Numbered from the stretch's first letter, positions 37,397 through 47,009 are shown. The stretch: DNA of 64,000 nucleotides from an uncultured bacterium (GCA_938041455.1 CALITO010000007.1:1-64000), one strand, 5' to 3'. Numbers and translations are program-made. Notes: a model not told the origin generated them from the letters alone.

Positions 37397-38236
37397 ATGC
37401 CCCTCCTAAGTCCAGAAGAAGTCCAAAATCTAAAACTGAAATGCATTCCCTTACCCCAACTAAAGGAACTTGCTACTCTTCTTGGTTGCCCAAAGGAAGG
37501 GCGCGCGGCGGAAATTATAAGGAGGATTTCGGAAAAGGAAGTGGATACCGGAATAATAGACAAATTTATGAGGCAGAAATACCTAATGGTAAAAGTAAAG
37601 AGAAGACAAGAAGTCATCCCCGATGAAGAACTTAAGCAAGAACTCCTAAAGGTCCAAACTTTTTCCTGGGGTGTTATTCAAGGACAATTAGACCCTAAAA
37701 TCCAGACCCAATATGTGAGGCAAATAGCCAAATATGATGAACTATTGGCGAGGGTGAGAGCAAGGCTTCACGAGGAGATAACAAACTATGTTGTTTGCAC
37801 TTGGTATAACTATTGGACCACTTGCTTGATTGAAGAACACATAGGTCTTCACCCCAAGGTAATTCCCGCGCTTAAAAACATCAAGGGAATAGATATCTTC
37901 TTTGAGGGTCAACCTTTTGATTTGAAGGTTTCTTATGTGCCGCGAGGGTATGACCCAAAGAAAGCGGTAGAAAATCCGAAGGATTTAGCCATCTGGATGT
38001 ATGAACATCAAGGAACACAAAGGTTTGGAGCAGATAACAGGGTGTTCGTTATCCTTTTAGATAAAGAGCATCCCGAGAGGAGTTGGGAAGTGAAAAGGGA
38101 TTTCGATCTGGTTTTCAGGAGGATAGACGAGTTTCTCCATAGGGAAAGCGTTTCCCCAAAGGACGAGGTGACTTTTTCCTTCCGCCAAAGGACATATAAG
38201 GCTATAGCGAAAGTATTGTTGGTCACAAAACCCTAA
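37397..38236 (+). CDS. Putative PD-(D/E)XK restriction endonuclease with SAP-like N-terminus
   Basis: ALKNIKGIDIFFEGQPFDLKVSYVP (D-Xn-DLK); LKLKCIPLPQLKELATLLGCPKEGRAAEIIRRI (SAP-like); starts 1 nt after the MTase stop. Confidence 0.65.
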   Translation: MPLLSPEEVQNLKLKCIPLPQLKELATLLGCPKEGRAAEIIRRISEKEVDTGIIDKFMRQKYLMVKVKRRQEVIPDEELKQELLKVQTFSWGVIQGQLDPKIQTQYVRQIAKYDELLARVRARLHEEITNYVVCTWYNYWTTCLIEEHIGLHPKVIPALKNIKGIDIFFEGQPFDLKVSYVPRGYDPKKAVENPKDLAIWMYEHQGTQRFGADNRVFVILLDKEHPERSWEVKRDFDLVFRRIDEFLHRESVSPKDEVTFSFRQRTYKAIAKVLLVTKP

Positions 38237-38248
38237 CTCAATTTCCCC

Positions 38249-39730
38249 TTACTGTTGTATTTGGATCTCGCCCTTTTGTTCTGGTGGAAGGGGGCGAATG
38301 GGAGGGAGTGAAGGAGCGGGGCGAAGGGTTATGTATTCGTATTTTAACTCCGCTTTCCCACCAGCCGGCACCTTGATGCTCCAAAAGAGCCTATTCCTGG
38401 GATTAAATTCATCCGCTGATATAAGGGTGACCTTCGCCTGGGGCGAGGAGGAAACTACCTCCCCAACCACCGTCCTATTAACCTCCACCTCCACTTCCTT
38501 GTTCCCATAATTCGTCAACTCTAATCTCCCCGTTATCCTCGTTTTTGTATAGGCTCTCGGCTCCTTATCCTTTATCTCCATTATCTCCCGTGAGATCTCC
38601 GTCTCTTCAACCTGCCCTTTTAATTCGCTGGCGAGCCCCAAAGTCACCCTCGCCTCTCCTCCCACAGGGACGAGAGAAGATAGCCTGTCCTGTCCCAGAG
38701 GATTGCCCTCCTCAACTGCTAAAATGCTCCCCCCAACCAGAGGGCTATCCGTCTTGTTTGTGAAGGATATGAGGTGGTTTATCCTCCCTCCGTCCGCATC
38801 CCATACATAGATGTGCTTATAGGGTAGGGAAACATTGAAGAGGGTAACCGCTCCCGCATCGCCCTTCTTAAGGGAAAATCCCTCCTTTTTGTAAAGGTAA
38901 ACGGTGGCGAGTTCCTCCCCGGGGGCGAGAAATGGCGGCGGTGCGTAGCCAGCCGCCGCTTCCCCCTTCCCAAGGGGGACAGCCTCCATTGCCCTTAACG
39001 CTCCATCCGTAAACACCACCAAACTCCTCGTTATAAAGGGGTCTATCACACCCTTAAAGGGGAATTGGGGCATCCCCACAGCGAAATAGCAGGTTATATT
39101 CTCCCAATCCTCAAGGTTGTTGAACACCGTCGCCCGTAGGGAAAGCATAGCCTCCTTCTCCCCCCTAATATAAAGAAGATAATTCGGCTCCCAACCTAAA
39201 CCGCCTTGCAGGTAACTCATCTTTATTCCGACCTTTTCATTTCCCCCAATACCACCCACCTTGAGCTTCAGGGGATAACCAAGGAGGACTACCTTCTTCA
39301 CCTTATCCGGATTTATGGCGAAAACCTGTCCCTTATCCCCTTCCAAAAGGATGAGGTCAGCAAGTATATGAGTTAGTTTCCCCTCCGAGACACCTTCCTC
39401 CGTCGCTATCTTGAACCTCTCTCCTATCTTACCCTGTAGAGAAGCCATGAGTTGGGCTTTATCCTTGAACTCTATGATGTTCTCCTGGGGATTAATAAGG
39501 GCATCGGGATAGGCTTCCTTCTGCTTTAGATATATCCAGAAGGAACCACCGCTCGCTTGGGGAAGGTAATCGAGGGAAACATAGCCATTTTCCAGTTGTC
39601 CTTCTCCTTCCCTCGTGAAATAACCGAAGCCCACATTGTAAATGATGAGGGAGGTGAGCTTCGTCTTCACCAAGCCGACCTCGGCGAACGCCAATATTGG
39701 CAGAATTAATAGAAGTGCTAATTTCTTCAT
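38249..39730 (-). CDS. Secreted DUF4139-like protein
   Basis: Signal peptide MKKLALLLILPILAFA; SLIIYNVGFGYFTREGEGQLENG; beta-rich NLEDWENITCYFAVGMPQFPF. Confidence 0.7.
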   Translation of the reverse strand: MKKLALLLILPILAFAEVGLVKTKLTSLIIYNVGFGYFTREGEGQLENGYVSLDYLPQASGGSFWIYLKQKEAYPDALINPQENIIEFKDKAQLMASLQGKIGERFKIATEEGVSEGKLTHILADLILLEGDKGQVFAINPDKVKKVVLLGYPLKLKVGGIGGNEKVGIKMSYLQGGLGWEPNYLLYIRGEKEAMLSLRATVFNNLEDWENITCYFAVGMPQFPFKGVIDPFITRSLVVFTDGALRAMEAVPLGKGEAAAGYAPPPFLAPGEELATVYLYKKEGFSLKKGDAGAVTLFNVSLPYKHIYVWDADGGRINHLISFTNKTDSPLVGGSILAVEEGNPLGQDRLSSLVPVGGEARVTLGLASELKGQVEETEISREIMEIKDKEPRAYTKTRITGRLELTNYGNKEVEVEVNRTVVGEVVSSSPQAKVTLISADEFNPRNRLFWSIKVPAGGKAELKYEYITLRPAPSLPPIRPLPPEQKGEIQIQQ

Positions 39731-39775
39731 TTTTCCCTCCTTATTTAAAATTAGATTGATTAACGGAAGAGAGAG

Positions 39776-41647
39776 TTACTCCCACATTGCTTGGGGATAA
39801 AGGGGCATCCAAACCTTCATCCCTCGTGGCTCTCTATTATCCCAGGCATAATAGGGGATGGCCCTCACTTTCACCTTCTTCACCCGAATGGAAGCCGGCT
39901 TATAGAGTTCATCCTTCCAATCAACCCCATCGCTCGCCAATCCCTCCCCTTCCAAAACCACTACCCCTCCCAGTAAATCGCTCTCCCATTTGGGCTTGAA
40001 CTCGCCATCCAAAGCGAGATATATTAATTGGAGGGGAGCATGCTGGTCCTCTTCCTCAAAGCAATATACAAGCGGGCCCCTCTGCAGAGCTATTTTCCCC
40101 ACATCCTCCTTAACCTCGGGATGAGCCACGATCTTCTCCACAGGCATCAATAAATCAAGCTCCACTTTGTCCCCTTCCTTCCAGGTTCTTTTGATGAGTA
40201 TATAACCCTTTTCAACGCTCGGTTTTTCCTGGACCTTTCCATTAATCCTCACCTCCGCCTTCTTGCACCAGCCCGGCACCCTAAGATAGAGGGAGAACTC
40301 AAATGGTTGAGAAGGATGAAGGGAGAGCAGTATATGTCCATCCCAGGGATAATCCCCTATGAGTTCCAAGTTCACTTTCCCCCCTTTAAGTTCTACATTT
40401 GCCTTACCCTGGACATAGAGATTGACCCAGATGCTATCTTCGGATTGAGCGTAGATATAATTGCCGAGGGAGGCGAGCAAGCGTGCTATGTTTGGGGGAC
40501 AGCAGGCGCAGCCGAACCATTCCTCCCTTTTGTATCCGCCCTTGCTTTCCAGAGGATTGACATAGAAGAAGCGGTCTCCCTTGAGGGATATACCAGCCAG
40601 AGCCCCGTTGTAAAGCGCCCTTTCCAGGACATCAACATATTTAGCGTCGCCATAAAGCAGGGCGAGTCGATGAGCCCAGAAGACAACGGCACAGGAGGCG
40701 CAAGTCTCTTGGTAAGCGGTAAGGTTAGGGAGGTCATAGTCCCTGGTGAAGCCCTCGTTATGGGAGGAACTACCCATTCCTCCCGTGATGAACATCCTCC
40801 TCTCGGTGGCGTTGCGCCACACCCTTTGAACCATCTGGAGGAGTTCCTCATCTCCACTCTCCCTCCCTATATCGGTAGCTCCCGCCATTAGATAGAGCGC
40901 CCTAACAGCGTGCCCCACTATCTCCTTTTGCTCCTTTATCGGCACATTGTCCTGCAAGGTTGTCCCATCATACTCTTCCGGAGGGATGTTATGCTCCTGG
41001 GCGAAAAATTTTGTGCCTCTTTTAAGGATGAAGAAGCGAGCAAGGTCAAGGTAGCGTTTTTCACCCGTTACCTTCCAGAGTTTAACTAAAGCGAGTTCTA
41101 TCTCGGGATGCCCGGGATAGCCGAGTCTCTTGCCTTCCCCGAAGATGGAATCTATATGGTCGGCGAAACGGATCGCTACATCTAAGAGGTTCCTCTTTCC
41201 CGTGGCTTCGTAGTAAGCCACCGCCGCCTCAATTAGATGCCCAGCGCAGTAGAGTTCATGGCAATCCCTGAGGTTTGTCCAGCGTCTCTCGGGCTCAACT
41301 ACCTGAAAATAGGTATTTAGATAGCCGTCCGGCATCTGGGCGGATGCAATGAGGGATATCACCTCGTCCACCTGCTTCTCCAAAGCAGGGTCGGGATGCT
41401 TAGCGAGGACATAGGCTGATGCCTCAATCACTTTATATAGGTCCGAATCCATCCAAAAGGTTCCGCTGTAGCCCTCCCGAGCTTTATCCCTTGCCAATTT
41501 GAAATTGTTGAAATAACCATGCTTCTCCAGCATATTGAAGAGGTGGGGGATGGTTATATCCCTCAGCCTCTCCAAGCGAGGTGCCCAGAAGCGGTCGCTA
41601 ACTTCCACATCTTTAAGGGGAACCGCTCTCAGATATTCCTTCGCCAT
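39776..41647 (-). CDS. Glycoside hydrolase family 127-like (beta-L-arabinofuranosidase, DUF1680)
   Basis: PLKDVEVSDRFWAPRLERLRDITIPHLFNMLEKHGYF; YQETCASCAVVFWAHRLALLYGDAKYVDVLERALYNGALAGISLKGDRFFYVNPL; WFGCACCPPNIARLLASLGNYIYA; SD upstream of MAKEYL. Confidence 0.92.
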   Translation of the reverse strand: MAKEYLRAVPLKDVEVSDRFWAPRLERLRDITIPHLFNMLEKHGYFNNFKLARDKAREGYSGTFWMDSDLYKVIEASAYVLAKHPDPALEKQVDEVISLIASAQMPDGYLNTYFQVVEPERRWTNLRDCHELYCAGHLIEAAVAYYEATGKRNLLDVAIRFADHIDSIFGEGKRLGYPGHPEIELALVKLWKVTGEKRYLDLARFFILKRGTKFFAQEHNIPPEEYDGTTLQDNVPIKEQKEIVGHAVRALYLMAGATDIGRESGDEELLQMVQRVWRNATERRMFITGGMGSSSHNEGFTRDYDLPNLTAYQETCASCAVVFWAHRLALLYGDAKYVDVLERALYNGALAGISLKGDRFFYVNPLESKGGYKREEWFGCACCPPNIARLLASLGNYIYAQSEDSIWVNLYVQGKANVELKGGKVNLELIGDYPWDGHILLSLHPSQPFEFSLYLRVPGWCKKAEVRINGKVQEKPSVEKGYILIKRTWKEGDKVELDLLMPVEKIVAHPEVKEDVGKIALQRGPLVYCFEEEDQHAPLQLIYLALDGEFKPKWESDLLGGVVVLEGEGLASDGVDWKDELYKPASIRVKKVKVRAIPYYAWDNREPRGMKVWMPLYPQAMWE

Positions 41648-41780
41648 ATCTCCTCCTTCTCCAATAGCAGTTTGGAAGGGACAGAATAAAAGAAGAAATC
41701 CCAAAAATGGGCTAAATTTAAATTGCCTCTTCGTTTTTAACCACGCTCCTTTTCAATTATATCCTATATGGGAGGCTAAA

Positions 41781-44700
41781 TCAACGCATAGTGGGGGATG
41801 GGGGGAGGAGAAGGGGTAGGGAGGAAACCCATCTTTGTAGTTCTTGCCATTCCCCTAAAATCTCCTCCCTTGAGATAGGAAGTTGAGGAAGCGAGCCTCT
41901 TAAGGATTTCCGTCGCACCAATATCCCCCATTTTTTCACCCTGTAGGATAATTCACCCTCTCGCCAACTTCCCCTTATGAGGGAGGAAAGCCGGGATAGA
42001 GGGATATCGCTCTTTTCCGAAATCTCCTCCAAATCGACCCCTTTCGTCCTTTTATCGCTTATCCCTGCTTCTTCAAGAATTCCCCTCAATTTCTTATCCC
42101 CGATATAGCCCAATCTTATCATTTCCACCTCTCGCTCAACCATTGCCCAATCTGCCTTGCCCTCCTCAAATAGCAGATGGAGAATCCTCAGCGCGCGGAG
42201 AGTGCTGGAATCCCCTTCTAAGAGAAACTCCTCCCTGCTTTCTAACCGCTCCATCATTTCCTCTATGTTTTTTTCATCAGGAAACATTGAATTTATCATC
42301 TCGCTGGTGTAGGTTTCCCTATCCCAGCAGGAAAGGGCATAACCTCCTCCATCCTCCCCTCCCGCTTGGGAAGCCTCCATAAGATAGGAGAGTTTATCAC
42401 CTATCGGTGGATAATGAATGACGAGCCCTATCCCCTCTTTATCCGCCTTCTGCCCGGGAGGAAGTATGAGGATGGGGAACTCGTCTTTTTGGAAAAGGGG
42501 GAGCAAATCCTCACCCCACCTAGCGAGGAAACCCATCTTGTTGAGTTCTTCTTCTAATTTTTGTCCATCCCATGGCTTATAAATGAGCGCATTTTTCCCC
42601 ACCTCCTGGGCCCAAATTAACAAGGGGAAAATATCCTTCGTTCGTCCGAAAGTAAGGGAAGGGACGCTCTCCCCTAAGGAAATGAACTCCATTTCTTTAA
42701 GGAATGGCGGTTCACCATCAAGATGTTCTCTCAATAATGGGGGTAGCAAGAATATCTTTCTCTTTATCTGGGGAATATTCTTCCTCAAAAGGGGGTCGAA
42801 GAAGGTGCTGGAATATTGGAGGGAAAGGACATTGGGCACTATAATTGCATCCGCATCTTTTAGGCTCTCCTTCATATCTTCAAATTCCAGCCAATAGGGG
42901 TGGAGGGCAACCGCCTTTATCTTCCCCCTATGCCAACCCTGCAGTAATTTCTTCACACCCCCTATGGGGGGTGTGGATAAATAGACGAGTTCTTCTTTAA
43001 AAGGGGTATCGAAGTTGAGGAAGGGATCGGTGCGCGAGATTATGGCGACTTTTCTATCTTGCTGAAGGAAGAAATGCACGAGAAGCGATAAATCCGTAGT
43101 TTCCAAGAGGAAGGAGCCTTCCCCCTCCAATCTCTGGAGAAGGGGAAATTTTTCGGGAGGGATAAACACGGGCTTATGCTCCACTTCCTTTACTCTTTCC
43201 AGTTTTTCCTCCCAGGGGAAATTGGGGGCTACCCTTTGCTTGTAATACTCTGCCATATGGTCTCTCACTTTCTCATAGAGCGCTTTTCTGCTCATTTCTA
43301 TCTCCTCTAACCTTGTGAAACCCGGCAGTGTCCCAAGCGCCATTTCCCTTGTGGCTACATCCGCACGCAAGCGTCTGTCCAAGAAGAGGACAACTCCCCT
43401 GTCACTACGGGACCTTATTAACCGCCCGAACCCCTGCTTGAAGAGAATGAGGCTCAAGGGAAGTAGGTAATGGGCGAATTCGTCTTCCCCCCTTCTCCTA
43501 ACATCCTCTCGCCTCGCTTGAATGAGGGGGTCCCCAAGAGAGGGGAAGGGCAACTTTTCCACAATTAGATAACAAAGAGAGGCTCCCGGCACATCTACCC
43601 CTTCCCAGAGTGAGCGCAGCCCCATAAGGGTGGCTTCCTCCACCTCCTTGAATTCCTTGAGCATCTGTCTTTTAGAGAAGCCCGTCCTTTGCCAGTAAAG
43701 GGGCAACTTCCTATCGGTCAAAATTGGCTCCAGTGCCTCACCTACCCATTCCAACCTATCCCTTGCCGCGAAAAGGACCAGCGTCCTACCTTCAACATAA
43801 CTTATGAATTCCGCCAGTTCCTCCAAGACATCTCTCTTGAATTGTTCTATGTTTCGTTGGGAAGCATCACTGGGTAGATAATAGGGAAGAGCCAAGAGGA
43901 CATTTTCCTTGTAGTTGAACACGGGTGGCAAAGATATGAGATACTCATCAGTGATGTGTCCCTCTAATCCCAATCTATCCAAGAAGAAGCGGAAGCCTTT
44001 CTCCGCTACTGTTAAGGTCGCAGAAGTCAGCACTACGGAGCGGAACACTTGGTAAAGCCTTTCCTCCAAGTCCTCGCCCACCCTCACGGGAGCATCCCTC
44101 ACTGACCAGTTTAAGAACTTGCCCTGAAGTTCGGAGGGAGATAGGGTAACCAGTTCTTCCGGATTTAAGCCCTCAACTTCTACCTCCTCCCTCAATAGGT
44201 TAACCTCTATCCAACGCACTCTTCTCTCCTTATCATAATCCCAGTTCAAAAGCTTCTTTAATTGGGAGGCTCTCTCAGAAAGATTTTTGACCGCTGTGTC
44301 TAATTCTTCATAAAGGCGAGGGGCTATGGCTCTTAGGAATTCTCCCAGCGTATCTTTATATCTCTCCAATTTCTCAAGACCTCGCTGGAACTCCCCTACC
44401 TTTTTAATTACCCCCCACCATTTCCTCCTTTTCCCTGGGGGAATCCTCAGCCAAAGGGAAGCTCCGTATAGTTGATGGAGACGCTTGCCCTCGCTCAAAA
44501 GGAAAGCATACAGGGTTTTGCCCATTTCATCGTTAACCTCCCATAAATCCTTCACACCAGCATACATTCCCCTTACCTCCGGCGTATTTCCTACCACCCT
44601 CGCAATTTTGGGGAGGAGCCCTCGCCTCCCATCCTCGCTTAAAAGGAGGGCGAGGAAGGTAGCGAACATTCCCTTGTTTACCTCCTCGCTGAAAGCATCG

Positions 44701-46163
44701 GTGGCGGATTCCTCAAGGTTATGTGCTTCGTCTATGACGAGATTATGATTTCCCTGGCTCTCCCACTTCCCCTTCAAAAGACGCCAATGGTTGGTAATCA
44801 CTATGTCCGCCTCTTTAGCTGCGTTTCTCGCCCTATAGAAGAAACAATTGTTGTAATAGGGACATTTCTTGTATTGACATATCTCCCTATTGGATTTTAT
44901 GTTTTCCTTTAAGGTAGCAAGGAAGGGAAACTTTTTGCTTAATAGATAAGGAATAGCATCCAAATCTTCTATTTTTTCTTTCACTTCCTCAAGGAAGCGG
45001 AAAAGGTAAACGATGAGGAACTTCTCCTCATCACCCGTTTGTTCGGGAAAATTGAGGAAAGCGTCCTCCATTCTCCCAAACAATGAGCGCAGACATATAT
45101 AATTCCCCTGTCCCTTTAAAAGGACATACTTTATTGGCCTCTCAAAGGGGAGATATCCAGCTAATTTATTCTCAAGGTCGGAGAGAACCTGGTTTTGTAG
45201 ATGTTTAGTATAGGTAGCCACTATCACTTTCCCTCCACCGCGGCGCACCAAAAAGACGGAAGGAAGGAGGTAGGCAAGTGTCTTGCCTGTTCCAGTAGGG
45301 GCTTCTATCATTCCTATCACGCCGTTGTGGAATATTTCCCAAACTTTTTCCACCATCTCCCTTTGGGATGCCCTCCTCTCACTTCTCGTCATCTCCACCC
45401 ATTTATCGTAAAATTTCAAGACTTCGGACTTTTGAAAGTTATACTCTTCCTCCCTGATCTCCCCCTGTTCGGGAATTAAGGGAGGGGGAAGGAGAGAAGA
45501 GAGTTTTTCCATGGACGGCTTAGATAATCCCAGATGCTGGGAGAATATGGGGGCAAGGAAATGCAAAAGGGAGGCGGAATGACTGTTCTTCAACCTCTCA
45601 ACTGCTTTTCTGAGGAGGGAGTAGAGGGCGAGGCAATCATAAAGGGCGTCGTGGGGGAAGAGTTTTTTCAATCCAAGTTCTCTCTGGAGAAGAGAAATCT
45701 CCCCTTCAACGCCCTCCTGCTTTGAGAGTTCCTCAAGGGCATAGGAAGTTAGGAGGGGAAAGGCAAGGAAGAAGAGTTCAATACTGTCAAGGAAGGGATT
45801 GGATAAATCTGGTTGGAATCGGCGAAGGAATTCTATGTCGAACCAAACATTGTGGGCTATGATGGGGAAGTCGGATATGAAGGAGAGGAAGTCTTTCGCC
45901 ACTTCCTCCACTGGCGGGGCGGATAGTATCTTCTCCTCTACCTCCTCAAGGTGTAACTTTTTTCTAAGGGAAAAAGGGATATCCTTAAGGGGAGCATTGG
46001 CATAGCGGTTGAAATATTCTAATATTTGCCAATCCTCTACCTTTATGCCAGCGAACTGGAAGGGTTGAGCTTCCTCGTCTAATCCCGTTGTTTCTATGTC
46101 CAAAATGACGAAGCGCTTGAGGGAAGGAAAACGAAAAAGAGTGGGAAAGGGCTCCTTATCCAT
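41781..46163 (-). CDS. Exonuclease-DinG-type helicase fusion with C-terminal degenerate RecQ-like region
   Basis: FVILDIETTGLDEEAQPFQFAGIKVE...HNVWFDIEFLRRF (DEDD exonuclease); GMIEAPTGTGKTLAYLLP; FeS Cys set ICLRS..ICQYKKCPYYNNC; NLVIDEAHNLEE; QGFGRLIRSRSDRGVVLFLDRR (DinG motif VI). Confidence 0.92.
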   Translation of the reverse strand: MDKEPFPTLFRFPSLKRFVILDIETTGLDEEAQPFQFAGIKVEDWQILEYFNRYANAPLKDIPFSLRKKLHLEEVEEKILSAPPVEEVAKDFLSFISDFPIIAHNVWFDIEFLRRFQPDLSNPFLDSIELFFLAFPLLTSYALEELSKQEGVEGEISLLQRELGLKKLFPHDALYDCLALYSLLRKAVERLKNSHSASLLHFLAPIFSQHLGLSKPSMEKLSSLLPPPLIPEQGEIREEEYNFQKSEVLKFYDKWVEMTRSERRASQREMVEKVWEIFHNGVIGMIEAPTGTGKTLAYLLPSVFLVRRGGGKVIVATYTKHLQNQVLSDLENKLAGYLPFERPIKYVLLKGQGNYICLRSLFGRMEDAFLNFPEQTGDEEKFLIVYLFRFLEEVKEKIEDLDAIPYLLSKKFPFLATLKENIKSNREICQYKKCPYYNNCFFYRARNAAKEADIVITNHWRLLKGKWESQGNHNLVIDEAHNLEESATDAFSEEVNKGMFATFLALLLSEDGRRGLLPKIARVVGNTPEVRGMYAGVKDLWEVNDEMGKTLYAFLLSEGKRLHQLYGASLWLRIPPGKRRKWWGVIKKVGEFQRGLEKLERYKDTLGEFLRAIAPRLYEELDTAVKNLSERASQLKKLLNWDYDKERRVRWIEVNLLREEVEVEGLNPEELVTLSPSELQGKFLNWSVRDAPVRVGEDLEERLYQVFRSVVLTSATLTVAEKGFRFFLDRLGLEGHITDEYLISLPPVFNYKENVLLALPYYLPSDASQRNIEQFKRDVLEELAEFISYVEGRTLVLFAARDRLEWVGEALEPILTDRKLPLYWQRTGFSKRQMLKEFKEVEEATLMGLRSLWEGVDVPGASLCYLIVEKLPFPSLGDPLIQARREDVRRRGEDEFAHYLLPLSLILFKQGFGRLIRSRSDRGVVLFLDRRLRADVATREMALGTLPGFTRLEEIEMSRKALYEKVRDHMAEYYKQRVAPNFPWEEKLERVKEVEHKPVFIPPEKFPLLQRLEGEGSFLLETTDLSLLVHFFLQQDRKVAIISRTDPFLNFDTPFKEELVYLSTPPIGGVKKLLQGWHRGKIKAVALHPYWLEFEDMKESLKDADAIIVPNVLSLQYSSTFFDPLLRKNIPQIKRKIFLLPPLLREHLDGEPPFLKEMEFISLGESVPSLTFGRTKDIFPLLIWAQEVGKNALIYKPWDGQKLEEELNKMGFLARWGEDLLPLFQKDEFPILILPPGQKADKEGIGLVIHYPPIGDKLSYLMEASQAGGEDGGGYALSCWDRETYTSEMINSMFPDEKNIEEMMERLESREEFLLEGDSSTLRALRILHLLFEEGKADWAMVEREVEMIRLGYIGDKKLRGILEEAGISDKRTKGVDLEEISEKSDIPLSRLSSLIRGSWREGELSYRVKKWGILVRRKSLRGSLPQLPISREEILGEWQELQRWVSSLPLLLPPSPTMR

Positions 46164-46172
46164 CTCTATAAG

Positions 46173-46178
46173 ATTATA
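46173..46178 (-). promoter_or_regulatory. -10 element TATAAT of the helicase gene, 9 nt from its ATG
   Basis: Reverse complement GATATAATCTTATAGAG-ATG; weak TTTAAA -35 at 17 nt. Confidence 0.5.
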
Positions 46179-46208
46179 TCAAAACCAACGATTTTTTTAA
46201 AAAAATTA

Positions 46209-46236
46209 TTGACGGATTTTCCTACCCTTCTAAAAT
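46209..46236 (+). promoter_or_regulatory. Promoter of the pseudopilin gene
   Basis: TTGACG-N16-TAAAAT; AGGAGG before ATG 46272. Confidence 0.5.
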
Positions 46237-46271
46237 TTGAGGTATAAAATATTTTAAGAGGAGGTGTTTTT

Positions 46272-47009
46272 ATGAAAAGGCGCGGGTTTACCCTAATTGA
46301 ACTACTTGTAGTCATAGCTATCATCGCTATTCTGGCGGCGATACTCTTCCCCGTATTCTCAAGAGCTCGGGAACAGGCGAAGAAGGCGGCATGTGGGAGC
46401 AATATGCGGCAGATAGCGATGGGCTTAATGATGTATGTTCAAGATTGGGACGAGACCTTCCCGATGGGCGACCCACAGGCTTGGGGTGATCCTTTCATTT
46501 TCAACTATCCCCAGGACGCCTGTTGTATGGGATGGTCAGCCAATCCTCGGTGGAGCGCTTCCGCCCGCTTGATGCCCTACATAAAGAATGCCGGGCTCTG
46601 GCATTGCCCAAGTGCTCCCGATTTGGGGCACCAGGCCGGCTGGCCGGAAGCCTGGCCGGGAGCTTTTGCCGTCAACTATGCCTATAGGCACTGCGTGGCA
46701 GCGGGTCCGGCAACAGGCGTCAAGTGGACGATGTCCCGCATAGCTCGCCCCTCTCAAACCATGATAATCCACGAGAGAGGGGATAACCACGAGACGAAAG
46801 CTTGTATGTGCGGAGACCCCCGCTCCATTAACGCAGCCTATAATATGATCTTCGCCGATGGACACGCTAAGTTTATCAAAGCGGGAACCCTTCGCTGGGT
46901 GAGATTCGGCAACCAATACTGGGGCTATCCCGCCTATGACCCCAACTGGATACCCTATGGTCCAGGAGCTTGGGGTGCGGACCCCGCTTTAGGTTGGGAT
47001 ATAGACTAA
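46272..47009 (+). CDS. DUF1559-type pseudopilin (prepilin N-terminal cleavage/methylation)
   Basis: MKRRGFTLIELLVVIAIIAILAAILFPVFSRAREQAKKAACGSNMRQIAMGLMMYVQDWDETFP. Confidence 0.93.
   Translation: MKRRGFTLIELLVVIAIIAILAAILFPVFSRAREQAKKAACGSNMRQIAMGLMMYVQDWDETFPMGDPQAWGDPFIFNYPQDACCMGWSANPRWSASARLMPYIKNAGLWHCPSAPDLGHQAGWPEAWPGAFAVNYAYRHCVAAGPATGVKWTMSRIARPSQTMIIHERGDNHETKACMCGDPRSINAAYNMIFADGHAKFIKAGTLRWVRFGNQYWGYPAYDPNWIPYGPGAWGADPALGWDID

Noticed and set aside
27503-38236. DISARM system
   Set aside because: No DrmA/DrmB/DrmC-type helicase, DUF1998 or PLD genes; PglZ plus a BrxC-like ATPase point to BREX
40307-40891. 194-aa plus-strand ORF
   Set aside because: Antisense to the GH127 gene; low-complexity composition
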